Positions 5,938-13,503 of a stretch of 17,634 nt of DNA are shown piece after piece. Position numbers and translations under genes: made by a program. The stretch is from NCBI GenBank assembly GCA_964542425.1, contig CAZIUB010000020.1, forward strand, positions 1 to 17,634, given 5' to 3'. Origin of the DNA: Dongia_A sp964542425. Its GTDB lineage: Bacteria > Pseudomonadota > Alphaproteobacteria > Dongiales > Dongiaceae. Each line of letters starts with the position of its first letter. Within the stretch, counting starts at the first letter, position 1. Under the pieces are notes generated by a model, which was not told the DNA's origin, did not search any database, and saw nothing but the letters and a program-made list of their open reading frames with translations.

Positions 5938-7718
5938 TCGGCACCGTCGATGAGGACCTGATCAGTATCGCCATTGCCCTTGTGGTCTGCGGCGTGGCGT
6001 TCTGGGTCACCCCCCGGGGCGAGCGAAGGCGCCATGCCGCTTGGGTCGTCCCTTATCTCTCCCTGGTCGCGTTTTGTTATTTGGATGTTCTTGCCGCCGA
6101 TTGGCCAAGCTGGGTGGATCTTGCCGAGGACATGCTCGGCACCACATTGGTGGGCGCGGCGCTGGCGCGATTCGCGCAGGCCAGACTGGCGCGCGATCAT
6201 GGCCTTGGCCGCACGATCCTGATATCCGGGGCGATCTCGCTGGCCGGTCAAAGTCTTGCTTGGCCGATGGGCGGGCTGTCGGGCGATCTTGTGCAGTCCT
6301 TGGCCATCGTCGCCGCCTCGATTTGGCCGATGATGGATCGAAGGACGCCGGCCGGCATCCGCAAGTCCCTGGATTGCGCCACGATGTTCGCCGCCCAGGT
6401 CCTGTTCGCCGTATGGGTTTTCGGCGCGGATAGCATCCAACGCGCTGGGGGGATCGAGGAGGGCGTCGACCTTGTGCTGGTGGCGCTGATCGGCGTCGCC
6501 GCCTTGGCCACCGAATTGCGCATTGCGCTCAAGGAGAAGCACGATTTGGCGGAAGCCGAGGCGCACGCGCGGCGCGACCTGGAATCAACCACTTCCCTGC
6601 TGCGCGGCATCCTAGATTACGCCCCGGCCGCGATCTACAAGAAGGATCTCGATGGGCGCTATCTGCTCACTAACCAGTCGATCCATCAATGGACCGGCAA
6701 GTCCGGGCAGGAACTCCTGGGTTCAACCGACCATCAATTGTTCGACAAGGACATTGCCGATCGCATCACCGAACTGGACCGGGCCGCGCTCGAATCCAGA
6801 GGCGGCGAAATCTGGGAGCTGGAATTGCCACCCATGGGCGGCAACCCTGCGCGCTGGGTGTTGTCGCATCGGTTCCCGTTGCGCGATGCGGCCGGACGGA
6901 TCGAGGGGCTGGGCGGGCTGGTCATCGACATCACCAGGATCAAGGAATTCGAGCGGGAGCTGATGACGGCGAAAATGGCCGCCGAAGCCGCCAGCCACAC
7001 CAAGAGCAATTTCCTCGCCCAAATGAGCCACGAACTGCGCACACCCTTGAACGCGATCATCGGTTTCAGCGAGATTATCCACGATCGCATGCTGGGGCCC
7101 GATGCGCACGATTCCTATGCCGAATACGCCGGCGACATTCTGCGCGCGGGAAGGATTCTCCTGGCCGAGGTCGACGTTTTGCTCGACATTTCCAGGATCG
7201 AGGCGGGAAAGCTGGAAGTGATGCCGAGGCAAACCGCGCTCGCGGGAATCGTTTCCGAGGCGCTGCGCATCCTCCGCGATCAGGCGATGCGCCGGGCGAT
7301 CGATATCAGGGTCGTCGGCGAACCCCTGCCTGGCGCCTGGTGCGATGCGCGCGCGACCGTGCAGGTGCTGGTCAATCTGGTGGGCAACGCCATCAAATAC
7401 ATCCAGGAGGGTGGCACCATCACCATCGCCGCCGAGATCGGGGGCGATGGCGCGGCGCGATTGAGCGTCGCCGACAACGGACCCGGCATCAAGCCGACGA
7501 TGATGGAATCGCTCCTCGACCCATGGTCAAGGCGCTCGGCGATGGAAAGCACCAGCAGCGGCAGGATCGGAATGGGCCTGATGATCTCGCGCAAGCTGAT
7601 GAAATTGCAGGGCGGCGATTTGCGTCTGCGAAGCGAAGACGGAAAAGGGACCGTGGCTACTTGCGAATTCGCCCCGCCATATCGCCAGGCCGGCACCGCG
7701 CTGGCGGCCAGCGCGTAG
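5934..7718 (+). CDS. Membrane-bound PAS sensor histidine kinase (orphan)
   Basis: This 594-residue kinase starts with a multi-helix membrane module (about residues 8-195, roughly six to seven hydrophobic segments) of no family I can name. A coiled linker (about 197-222) and a PAS domain with C-terminal PAC features (about 223-338, PAAIYKKDLDGRYLLTNQS) follow. The HisKA dimerisation domain has the H-box SHELRTPLNAIIGFSEI with phospho-acceptor H366. The ATPase domain has an N-box (NLVGNAIKY, N481/N485), G1 DNGPGI (514-519) and G2 GRIGMGLM (about 543-550). No receiver domain is fused, and no response-regulator gene is adjacent, so the partner must be elsewhere. The signal is unknown. The gene ends flush against the end of aroC on the opposite strand. 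Confidence 0.9.
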   Translation: MIGTVDEDLISIAIALVVCGVAFWVTPRGERRRHAAWVVPYLSLVAFCYLDVLAADWPSWVDLAEDMLGTTLVGAALARFAQARLARDHGLGRTILISGAISLAGQSLAWPMGGLSGDLVQSLAIVAASIWPMMDRRTPAGIRKSLDCATMFAAQVLFAVWVFGADSIQRAGGIEEGVDLVLVALIGVAALATELRIALKEKHDLAEAEAHARRDLESTTSLLRGILDYAPAAIYKKDLDGRYLLTNQSIHQWTGKSGQELLGSTDHQLFDKDIADRITELDRAALESRGGEIWELELPPMGGNPARWVLSHRFPLRDAAGRIEGLGGLVIDITRIKEFERELMTAKMAAEAASHTKSNFLAQMSHELRTPLNAIIGFSEIIHDRMLGPDAHDSYAEYAGDILRAGRILLAEVDVLLDISRIEAGKLEVMPRQTALAGIVSEALRILRDQAMRRAIDIRVVGEPLPGAWCDARATVQVLVNLVGNAIKYIQEGGTITIAAEIGGDGAARLSVADNGPGIKPTMMESLLDPWSRRSAMESTSSGRIGMGLMISRKLMKLQGGDLRLRSEDGKGTVATCEFAPPYRQAGTALAASA

Positions 7719-8804
7719 CTAACCGTTCTGTGCCCGATGCCTGAGCAGGTGGTCGGCAAGGACCACGGCCGTCATCGCCTCGCCCACCGGAACCGCGCGA
7801 ATGCCGACACATGGATCGTGCCGGCCGGTGGTCGAGACCTCCACATCGGCCCCGCTCGCGGTCACGCCGCGCCGGGGGGTCGGGATCGATGACGTGGGCT
7901 TCACCGCGAATCGCACGTGGATGTCCTGGCCGGTCGAAATGCCGCCCAGTATGCCGCCCGCGTTGTTGGAGAGAAACTTGATCTTTCCCCCTTCCATGCG
8001 CATTTCATCCGCGTTGTCCTCGCCCGACAGCAAGGCGGCGTCGAACCCGGCGCCGATCTCGACGCCCTTGACCGCGTTGATGCCCATCATCGCGCCCGCA
8101 AGATCGGCATCAAGCTTGCCATAGATTGGCGCACCCAGGCCGACCGGCACGCGCTCGGCCACGATCTCGATGACGGCACCCAGTGACGATCCCGCCTTGC
8201 GCGCTTTGTCGAGTTGCTCCTCCCAGCGCGAAACGACAACGAAATCCGGGCACCAGAAGGGATTGCGCTCGACCTCCGCCCAATCCCAGCGGCCGCGATC
8301 GATGGCGATGGCGCCGATCCGGATGAGCGCGCCCTTGACAATCACTTCGTGGCCCAGGACATGCGCCAGGATCTTGCGCGCGACCGCGCCCGCGGCCACG
8401 CGCGCCGCCGTTTCCCGGGCCGAGGACCGGCCGCCCCCGCGGTAGTCGCGGATGCCACCGTACTTGGCCCAATAGGTGTAATCGGCGTGGCTAGGGCGGA
8501 ACTGGTCCTTGATCTTTTCGTAGTCGCGTTCGCGCTGGTCCTGGTTGCGCATCAGGAGCGAAATCGGCGTGCCGGTGGTACGGCCGTCGAATAGACCGGA
8601 CAGTATCTCGACCTGGTCGGGTTCGCGGCGCTGGGTGACAAAGCGGGATTGCCCCGGTTTGCGCCGGTCCAGAAAATGCTGGATGTCGGATTCGGAGAGC
8701 GCGATCCCGGGCGGCGTGCCGTCGATCACGCAACCTATGGCCGGCCCGTGGCTTTCGCCCCAGGTGGTGAAGCGGAAGAGATGGCCGAAGGTATTGTGCG
8801 ACAC
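7719..8804 (-). CDS. aroC: Chorismate synthase
   Basis: This enzyme catalyses the last shikimate-pathway step, converting EPSP to chorismate with reduced FMN, for aromatic amino acids, folate and quinones. The 361-residue length equals the usual bacterial size. The signatures are all present: TTWGESHGPAIGCVIDG near residues 13-29, YRGGGRSSARETAARVAAG near 120, and the C-terminal RHDPCVGIRAVPVGEAM. The start is GTG at 8804; MSHNTFGHLFRFTTWGESHG matches the family N-terminus exactly there. Only 3 bp separate that start from the dispersed repeat copy at 8808, so the ribosome-binding region lies inside the repeat. fabI lies upstream on the same strand, so fabI-aroC co-transcription through the repeat is likely. 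Confidence 0.97.
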   Translation of the reverse strand: MSHNTFGHLFRFTTWGESHGPAIGCVIDGTPPGIALSESDIQHFLDRRKPGQSRFVTQRREPDQVEILSGLFDGRTTGTPISLLMRNQDQRERDYEKIKDQFRPSHADYTYWAKYGGIRDYRGGGRSSARETAARVAAGAVARKILAHVLGHEVIVKGALIRIGAIAIDRGRWDWAEVERNPFWCPDFVVVSRWEEQLDKARKAGSSLGAVIEIVAERVPVGLGAPIYGKLDADLAGAMMGINAVKGVEIGAGFDAALLSGEDNADEMRMEGGKIKFLSNNAGGILGGISTGQDIHVRFAVKPTSSIPTPRRGVTASGADVEVSTTGRHDPCVGIRAVPVGEAMTAVVLADHLLRHRAQNG

Positions 8805-8807
8805 GCC

Positions 8808-8955
8808 CTAGTACCTGCCCGTCGTGGAACCGGGTGAACCGGCAATCCGACCCCGCCAGTGCGCGACGGCGGGTACTAACATTGTATAACCCGCGGCCCA
8901 ACTTTCGTGGACGCATATGCGCGGTTCATGGATCGCCCTTGCTCGAAAATTGGCA
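8808..8955 (+). repeat. Dispersed two-hairpin repeat, copy 3, filling the whole fabI-aroC gap
   Basis: Hairpin A pairs TAGTACCTGCCCGTCG (from 8809) with CGACGGCGGGTACTA (ending 8878), with one bulge. Hairpin B pairs CCAACTTTCG (8898-8907) with CGAAAATTGG (8944-8953), with one mismatch. The copy ends at TTGGCA (8955), immediately before the fabI stop codon (8956-8958), and begins 3 bp from the aroC GTG. This is the cleanest copy for defining both ends. In a fabI-aroC mRNA it would form two large stem-loops between the cistrons. Confidence 0.85.
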
Positions 8956-9795
8956 TCAGCCGTTTCGCTCCGCGAAGGCCTTCAGCATCGCCGCCAGATC
9001 GGCGGCGGCCTCGGGTCGCATCATGCCGACGATGTTGTAGCCCCCGTCCACGTGATGGATTTCGCCGGTCACGCCACGCGACAAATCGCTCAGCAGATAG
9101 ACAGCGCCGCCGCCCACATCCTCGATGGCGATGTTGCGGGCCAAGGGCGAGTTCAGCTCGTTCCAGCGCAGGATCTGCCGGAAATCGCCGATGCCGGAGG
9201 AGGCCAAGGTCTTGATCGGCCCGGCCGAGATGGCGTTGACGCGAATCTTCCGCGGACCCAGATCGGCGGCGAGATAGCGAACCGAGCTTTCGAGCGCCGC
9301 CTTGGCCACACCCATGACGTTGTAATGCGGCATCACGCGCTCGGCGCCGAAATAGGTTAGGGTGAGCAGGCTGCCGCCATCAGGCATCAGATGGCGCGCG
9401 CGCTCGCAGATGGCGGTGAAGGAATAACACGACACATCCAGCGTCTGCTGGAAGTTGCGGCGCGAAGTGGCGACGTACTGGCCCTTCAATTCCTCCTTGT
9501 CGGAGAAGGCGATGGCGTGGACCACGAAATCGAGCCGCCCCCAATCGCGCCCGATGGCCGCGAAAGTGGCGTCCAGGCTGGAATCTTCGTTGGCGTCGCA
9601 GGGGAGCACCATGGAAGAGCCGAGCGATTGGGCCAAGGGGAGCACGCGCTTGTGCACCGCTTCGCCCAGATAGGTGAAGGCCAGTTCCGCGCCCGCCTCT
9701 CGCGCCGCCTTGGCGATGCCCCAGGCGATCGACTTGTCGTTGGCCACGCCCATGACGAGGCCCCGCTTGCCGGCCAGCAATCCGCTTTGACCCAT
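8956..9795 (-). CDS. fabI: Enoyl-[acyl-carrier-protein] reductase (NADH), FabI
   Basis: This 279-residue enzyme catalyses the final reduction of each fatty-acid elongation round (type II FAS) and is the target class of triclosan and isoniazid-like inhibitors. It has the divergent-SDR FabI pattern: the N-terminal nucleotide-binding GVANDKSIAWGIA (16-28), the VVHAIAF segment (about 91-97), and the catalytic Y148 (LTYFG) and Y158-x6-K165 (MPHYNVMGVAKAAL). The C-terminal HHVDGGYNIVGM is typical. The ATG at 9795 matches the family start (LLAGKRGLVMGVAN from residue 6). The stop codon directly abuts dispersed repeat copy 3. The gene is bracketed by inverted repeat copies 3 and 4, and a promoter-like pair lies at 9844-9871. 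Confidence 0.96.
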   Translation of the reverse strand: MGQSGLLAGKRGLVMGVANDKSIAWGIAKAAREAGAELAFTYLGEAVHKRVLPLAQSLGSSMVLPCDANEDSSLDATFAAIGRDWGRLDFVVHAIAFSDKEELKGQYVATSRRNFQQTLDVSCYSFTAICERARHLMPDGGSLLTLTYFGAERVMPHYNVMGVAKAALESSVRYLAADLGPRKIRVNAISAGPIKTLASSGIGDFRQILRWNELNSPLARNIAIEDVGGGAVYLLSDLSRGVTGEIHHVDGGYNIVGMMRPEAAADLAAMLKAFAERNG

Positions 9796-9843
9796 TATCG
9801 AATTCCCAACGTAACTCCATGAAAAAACGTTAGAATCGGCCCC

Positions 9844-9871
9844 ATCCTACACTATTAGCCAGGGCGGTCAA
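9844..9871 (-). promoter_or_regulatory. Candidate sigma-70-type promoter for fabI
   Basis: On the minus strand TTGACC (9871-9866) and TAGGAT (9849-9844) are separated by 16 bp. This would start transcription around 9836, about 40 bases upstream of the fabI ATG. It lies between the fabI start and repeat copy 4, so fabI appears to have its own promoter rather than depending on read-through across the repeat from the dnaJ-like gene. Confidence 0.42.
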
Positions 9872-9883
9872 AGAAGGCCCGGC

Positions 9884-10027
9884 GCCAACTTTCGGATAGG
9901 CGAGGTCCACGAAACGCTCCGTTGCTTACACGAAAGTTGGCATCCGTTACAAAATGATAGTGCCCGCCGGCGCGCGACTTCCGGGATCACTTGGCTCGAA
10001 TCACCCGTCAGCGACGGCCGGTACTAG
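9884..10027 (-). repeat. Dispersed two-hairpin repeat, copy 4 (inverted relative to copy 3)
   Basis: Hairpin B is perfect: GCCAACTTTCG (9884-9894) and CGAAAGTTGGC (9931-9941). Hairpin A lies between about 9959 and 10026, with edges AGTGCCCGCCGGCGCG and GCGACGGCCGGTACTA. The minus-strand outer end CTAGTACC (10027-10020) is identical to the outer end of copy 3. The copy lies 22 bp after the dnaJ-like stop and just upstream of the fabI promoter candidate. Confidence 0.83.
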
Positions 10028-10048
10028 GCGGTCTCGCACAGCGATGCG

Positions 10049-10963
10049 TCAATCGATGGAGTTGCGAACCTGGTAGGGGTGGCGCTTGGCCGATGTTTCG
10101 ATCTGATCGCGCAGATCGGGATCGACGGATTTGGGCAAGGAGACCACCAACCGGACATATTGATCGCCGCGCTGACCGGTCGCGGGATTGCGGATGCCCT
10201 TGCCCTTGAGGCGCAATTGCGTGCCGGTGTTGGAATCGACCGGAACCTTGACCGCAACCTTGCCATCGATGGTGGGTACGGTGAGCGTGGCGCCAAGCAC
10301 GGCTTCATAGAGGGTGATGGGGAATTCGATCAGGATGTCGTGGCCCTCGCGCGTGAACTGGGGATGCGGCTGGACGATGATTTCGATGAAGGCGTCGCCG
10401 GCCGGCGCACCGCCGGCGCCGGGCAGGCCCTGGCCCTTCAGGCGCAAGGTCTGGCCGCTTTCGGTGCCGGGCGGTATCTGCACATCGAGATTCTTGCCAT
10501 CGGTCAGTTGCAGGCGCTTCTTGGCGCCAAGGGCGGCATCAGTGAAATCGACGTTCGCCTGATAGGAAACGTCGGCCCCGCGCATTTTCATGCCGCCGCG
10601 CTGGCCGCGGCGAAAGCCGAAGATGTCCTTGAACAGATCCTCGGCCGCGGAACTCTCCTCGTCCTCGAGGCCAAAACCTCTTTCCTGGCGACGCCCGGAC
10701 CCGGCACCGAAACCACCCGGCCCCGTGCGCGGGCCCCGCGACTGGCCGGATTCGTCGATCTCGCCGCGATCATAGCGGGTGCGCTTTTCGGCATCGCCCA
10801 GCAGATCATAGGCGGCGGTGATGTCCTTGAACCGTGCTTCGATTTTCTTGTCGCCGGGATTGAGGTCGGGATGGAGCTTCTTGGCCAGCCGCCGATAGGC
10901 GCGTTTGATCTCCTCGGCGTTGGCCTTCGGCGTCAGGCCGAGGATCTTGTAGGGGTCGGGCAT
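10049..10963 (-). CDS. DnaJ C-terminal domain co-chaperone, CbpA-like (no zinc finger)
   Basis: This 304-residue type II Hsp40 would stimulate the ATPase of DnaK and deliver unfolded clients. The J domain covers residues 1-67 with the essential HPD at 31-33 (KKLHPDLNPG). It is followed by a Gly/Phe/Arg-rich linker (about 70-125) and two beta-rich client-binding domains (VQIPPGTESGQTLRLKGQGLPG and a second GTQLRLKGKGI copy). The CxxCxGxG zinc repeats of classical DnaJ are absent, and the length fits CbpA-like proteins. The start is supported by GGAGG seven bases before the ATG. It diverges from pdxH. Paralogous dnaJ with dnaK is expected elsewhere. Confidence 0.92.
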   Translation of the reverse strand: MPDPYKILGLTPKANAEEIKRAYRRLAKKLHPDLNPGDKKIEARFKDITAAYDLLGDAEKRTRYDRGEIDESGQSRGPRTGPGGFGAGSGRRQERGFGLEDEESSAAEDLFKDIFGFRRGQRGGMKMRGADVSYQANVDFTDAALGAKKRLQLTDGKNLDVQIPPGTESGQTLRLKGQGLPGAGGAPAGDAFIEIIVQPHPQFTREGHDILIEFPITLYEAVLGATLTVPTIDGKVAVKVPVDSNTGTQLRLKGKGIRNPATGQRGDQYVRLVVSLPKSVDPDLRDQIETSAKRHPYQVRNSID

Positions 10964-10986
10964 CTCGAGGCCTCCAATATGTGTTC

Positions 10987-11015
10987 AACCTAGGGGGCCA
11001 CCGTGATTGCCGCAA
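10987..11015 (-). promoter_or_regulatory. Candidate promoter for the dnaJ-like gene
   Basis: On the minus strand TTGCGG (11015-11010) and TAGGTT (10992-10987) are separated by 17 bp, and a GGAGG ribosome-binding site lies 7 bases before the ATG at 10963. The match to the consensus is moderate and the leader would be very short (about 20 nt), so this is only a candidate. Confidence 0.28.
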
Positions 11016-11138
11016 GGGTCGAGCCTTGGCCCGGGCAAGGGGAAAATTCCCGGCGACGCTCAGCCGCCAATGGGTTAGAAAATGGCCCGCCGATGATGGC
11101 GATCCACTAGCATGATCGGGTTTGTGGGCCGATTCACC

Positions 11139-11175
11139 TGTGAGACACCTACCCTTGCGGGATACCTGTCTCGCA
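11139..11175 (+). promoter_or_regulatory. Hairpin/dyad in the pdxH upstream region
   Basis: TGTGAGACA (11139-11147) pairs with TGTCTCGCA (11167-11175) over nine positions with one G-T wobble. An inner CCC/GGG pair encloses the tetraloop TTGC. It ends 30 bases before the pdxH ATG. It could be an operator dyad or an mRNA leader stem-loop. No known riboswitch architecture is apparent. The rest of the dnaJ-like/pdxH gap (10964-11205) shows only the promoter candidate at 10987. Confidence 0.4.
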
Positions 11176-11205
11176 GGATCGGACCACGAGGCCAAGGCCA
11201 AAGAG

Positions 11206-11796
11206 ATGAGCGTGACGCCCTATCCCGAGCCCTTCGCCAGATTCGCCGATTGGTACCGCCAGGCGATCGAAAGCGAAGCCAGCGAACCCAACGCCATGGC
11301 CTTGGCCACCATCGCGGGCGATGGCCAGCCTTCATTGCGCATGGTGCTATTGAAGGAGGCGGATGAGCGCGGTTTCGTCTTCTACACCAATTTCGAAAGC
11401 CGCAAGGGAATGCAGATCCTGGAAACGCGGCGGGCGGCTCTGTGCCTGCACTGGAAATCGCTGCGGCGCCAGGTCCGCATCGAGGGCATGGTGGAGAATG
11501 TCGGCGACGATGAGGCCGATGCCTATTTCGCCTCGCGCGATCGCTCGAGCCAGATCGGCGCCTGGGCCTCCAAGCAATCGCGAAAACTGGAGAGCCGGTT
11601 CGAACTGGAAAAACAAGTCGCCCTCCACGCCGCCAAATTCGGGTTGGGCGCCGTGCCGAGGCCGCCCTATTGGTCCGGTTTCCGGGTTGTGCCGGAATTG
11701 ATCGAGTTTTGGGAAAACCGGCCCTTCCGCTTGCATGACCGGCTCGTCTACCATCGCGCCGGCGATGGCTGGAATACCGAAAAGCTGTACCCGTGA
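11206..11796 (+). CDS. pdxH: Pyridoxamine 5'-phosphate oxidase
   Basis: This FMN enzyme oxidises pyridoxine/pyridoxamine 5'-phosphate to pyridoxal 5'-phosphate, the final step of vitamin B6 cofactor synthesis and salvage. The 196-residue protein shows the FMN/PLP-binding landmarks in order: EPNAMALATI, RMVLLK (45-50), FYTNFESRKG (59-68), RRQVRIEGMVE, SRDRSSQIGAWASKQS and the C-terminal signature ELIEFWENRPFRLHDR. The ATG at 11206 fits the family N-terminus (PEPFARFADWYRQA). An upstream in-frame ATG at 11122 would add 28 unrelated residues and run through the leader dyad. The stop overlaps the start of the CDF transporter gene (GTGA), so the two are probably translationally coupled. Confidence 0.95.
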   Translation: MSVTPYPEPFARFADWYRQAIESEASEPNAMALATIAGDGQPSLRMVLLKEADERGFVFYTNFESRKGMQILETRRAALCLHWKSLRRQVRIEGMVENVGDDEADAYFASRDRSSQIGAWASKQSRKLESRFELEKQVALHAAKFGLGAVPRPPYWSGFRVVPELIEFWENRPFRLHDRLVYHRAGDGWNTEKLYP

Positions 11797-12707
11797 GCAC
11801 GCAGGCGACGACATTGCCGGAAACGGCGCGGCTGATGCGGGCGGCGAGCCTGGCGTCGGTGGCGGCGGCGTTGACCATGATTGCCCTCAAGCTCGTCGCC
11901 TATCTGGAGACCGGCTCGGTCAGCCTGCTCTCGACGCTGTTCGATTCGGCGCTGGATGCCGGCGCTTCCCTGGTCAACATGATCGCCATCCGACATGCGC
12001 TGACGCCGGCCGATTCGGAGCATCGCTTCGGCCACGGCAAGGCCGAGCCCTTGGCCGGCCTGATGCAGGTGGCCTTCATCCTGGGTTCCTCGATCCTGCT
12101 CTTGATCGAGGTCGTCGATCATTTGCGCGTTCCCCGACCGGTCGAGGCGCCGGCGGTGGGCATCGCGGTCATGGCGATTTCGATGGCAATCACGGCCACG
12201 CTTATCGTTTTTCAGCGCCACGTGGTCCGGCGCACGGGCTCGCTTGCCATCAAGGCCGATGCGGCCCATTACGGCAGCGACGTGCTGGTGAACGCCAGCG
12301 TCATCGCCGCCCTCATCGCCTCGTGGCAGTTCGGCCTGTGGTGGATCGATCCCGTCGTGGGGCTTGGGATCGCGGTCGTGATCGCGGTCACCGCCTTTCG
12401 CATCGGGCGCGAGGCTCTGGACATGCTGATGGACCGCGAGATGGACGAGGCCGAGCGCTCGCGCATCAAGGACATCGTGCGCCGGCACCAGGAGGTGCGC
12501 GATCTCCATGATCTGCGCACGCGCGTTGCCGGTCAGCACCGGTTCATCCAGTTCCATCTCGAACTCGACGGCGCCATGACGCTCCGCCACGCCCATGTCA
12601 TTTCCGATGCCGTGGAGGCGGCGGTGCTGGAGGCCTTTCCGGGCGCCGAGATCATCGTCCACCAGGATCCCGAGGGCGTGATCGAGCGGCGGGCCCAATT
12701 CGGCTGA
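11793..12707 (+). CDS. Cation diffusion facilitator metal exporter (FieF/YiiP-like)
   Basis: This 304-residue inner-membrane antiporter exports Zn2+, Fe2+ or similar divalent metals in exchange for protons. Six membrane segments precede a cytoplasmic ferredoxin-like C-terminal domain (about 215-295). Transport-site residues follow the YiiP pattern: D51 and D55 (LFDSALDAG) and H159/D163 (HYGSD), the DDHD set usual for Zn/Cd-type CDFs. The HRFGHGKAEPLAGL loop (about 77-90) is the family fingerprint. The start is GTG at 11793, overlapping the pdxH TGA by four bases. The pdxH-CDF-SDR run reads as one transcription unit. Metal preference is not settled by these residues alone. Confidence 0.92.
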   Translation: MSTQATTLPETARLMRAASLASVAAALTMIALKLVAYLETGSVSLLSTLFDSALDAGASLVNMIAIRHALTPADSEHRFGHGKAEPLAGLMQVAFILGSSILLLIEVVDHLRVPRPVEAPAVGIAVMAISMAITATLIVFQRHVVRRTGSLAIKADAAHYGSDVLVNASVIAALIASWQFGLWWIDPVVGLGIAVVIAVTAFRIGREALDMLMDREMDEAERSRIKDIVRRHQEVRDLHDLRTRVAGQHRFIQFHLELDGAMTLRHAHVISDAVEAAVLEAFPGAEIIVHQDPEGVIERRAQFG

Positions 12708-12730
12708 TGGGGGGATAAACGGAATTCGCC

Positions 12731-13474
12731 ATGGGCCAGACATCCCGCCAGACCTTGATCCTGACCGGCGCCAGCCGCGGCATCGGCCATGCCACCGTCA
12801 AGCGATTCAGCCACGAGGGCTGGCGCATCGTCACCTGCAGCCGCGAACCGGTGCCCGAGGAATGCAAGCGCGACCCGAACTGGGTGCATCACATCTCGGT
12901 CGATCTGGCGCTGCCCGGCGAGTGCGAACGGTTCGTGGCCGAGGCCAAGGAAATCCTGGAGGGCGACCCGGTCCAAGCACTCGTCAACAACGCCGCCATC
13001 AGCCCCAAGACCCCGTTCAAGGAGCGGCTCGGCATCCTCAACGGCGAGATCGCCGGCTGGCGCGAGGTGTTCGAGCTCAATCTTTTCGCGCCGCTGGCGC
13101 TCGCCCGGGGCTTCGCCAATCCTCTGCATCGCGGCAAGGGGGCGATCGTCAACATCACCTCGATCGCGGGGCACGCCATCCATCCCTTCGCCGGGTCGGC
13201 CTATTCGACCTCGAAGGCGGCGCTCGGCGCGCTCACCCGCGAGATGGCGGTGGAATTCGCCGGGCTCGGCGTGCGCGTGAACGCGGTGGCACCGGGCGAG
13301 ATCGAGACCGCCATGATCGGCCCGGAATACGAGGCCTTGATCCCACGCATCCCGATGGGGCGCATGGGCACGCCCGAGGAAGTGGCCGGCGTCGTGTTCC
13401 AGCTTTGCGGGCCCGATTTCGGCTATGTCACCGGCACCGAATTGTTCCTGACCGGCGGGCAGCATTTGTTTTGA
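12731..13474 (+). CDS. Short-chain dehydrogenase/reductase (SDR) family oxidoreductase
   Basis: This is a 247-residue classical SDR with an intact active site. It has the NAD(P)-binding TGASRGIG (12-19), NNAA (86-89), catalytic S144 (NITSIAG) and Y158-x3-K162 (YSTSK), and the VNAVAPGEIETAM segment after the active site. FabG-like features (GRMGTPEEVAGVV near the C-terminus) give the cofactor-binding fold but do not fix a substrate. The start at 12731 lies 23 bp after the CDF stop, which suggests the third gene of the pdxH transcription unit. It could have a role in B6 or sugar metabolism, but nothing in the sequence proves this. Confidence 0.88.
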   Translation: MGQTSRQTLILTGASRGIGHATVKRFSHEGWRIVTCSREPVPEECKRDPNWVHHISVDLALPGECERFVAEAKEILEGDPVQALVNNAAISPKTPFKERLGILNGEIAGWREVFELNLFAPLALARGFANPLHRGKGAIVNITSIAGHAIHPFAGSAYSTSKAALGALTREMAVEFAGLGVRVNAVAPGEIETAMIGPEYEALIPRIPMGRMGTPEEVAGVVFQLCGPDFGYVTGTELFLTGGQHLF

Positions 13475-13503
13475 TTGCGGGACGCCGTGGTCGAGGCGCT
13501 CGA

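Noticed and set aside
6689..7744. 351-codon plus-strand frame overlapping the kinase
   Set aside because: It is in another frame of the histidine kinase, is Arg-rich and without motifs; the kinase frame has all H, N, G1 and G2 boxes.
8917..9360. Plus-strand frame starting in repeat copy 3 and running antisense through fabI
   Set aside because: It uses the ATG in the repeat loop but reads antisense to fabI with no domain. It is noted only because the loop ATG recurs in other copies.
202..10027. CRISPR array
   Set aside because: The repeats are about 145 bp, lie 1-7 kb apart, alternate orientation and have no unique 30-40 bp spacers.
8808..10027. Composite transposon formed by inverted repeat copies around fabI
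   Set aside because: The enclosed gene is a core housekeeping gene in its expected neighbourhood, the elements encode nothing and no target duplication is visible.
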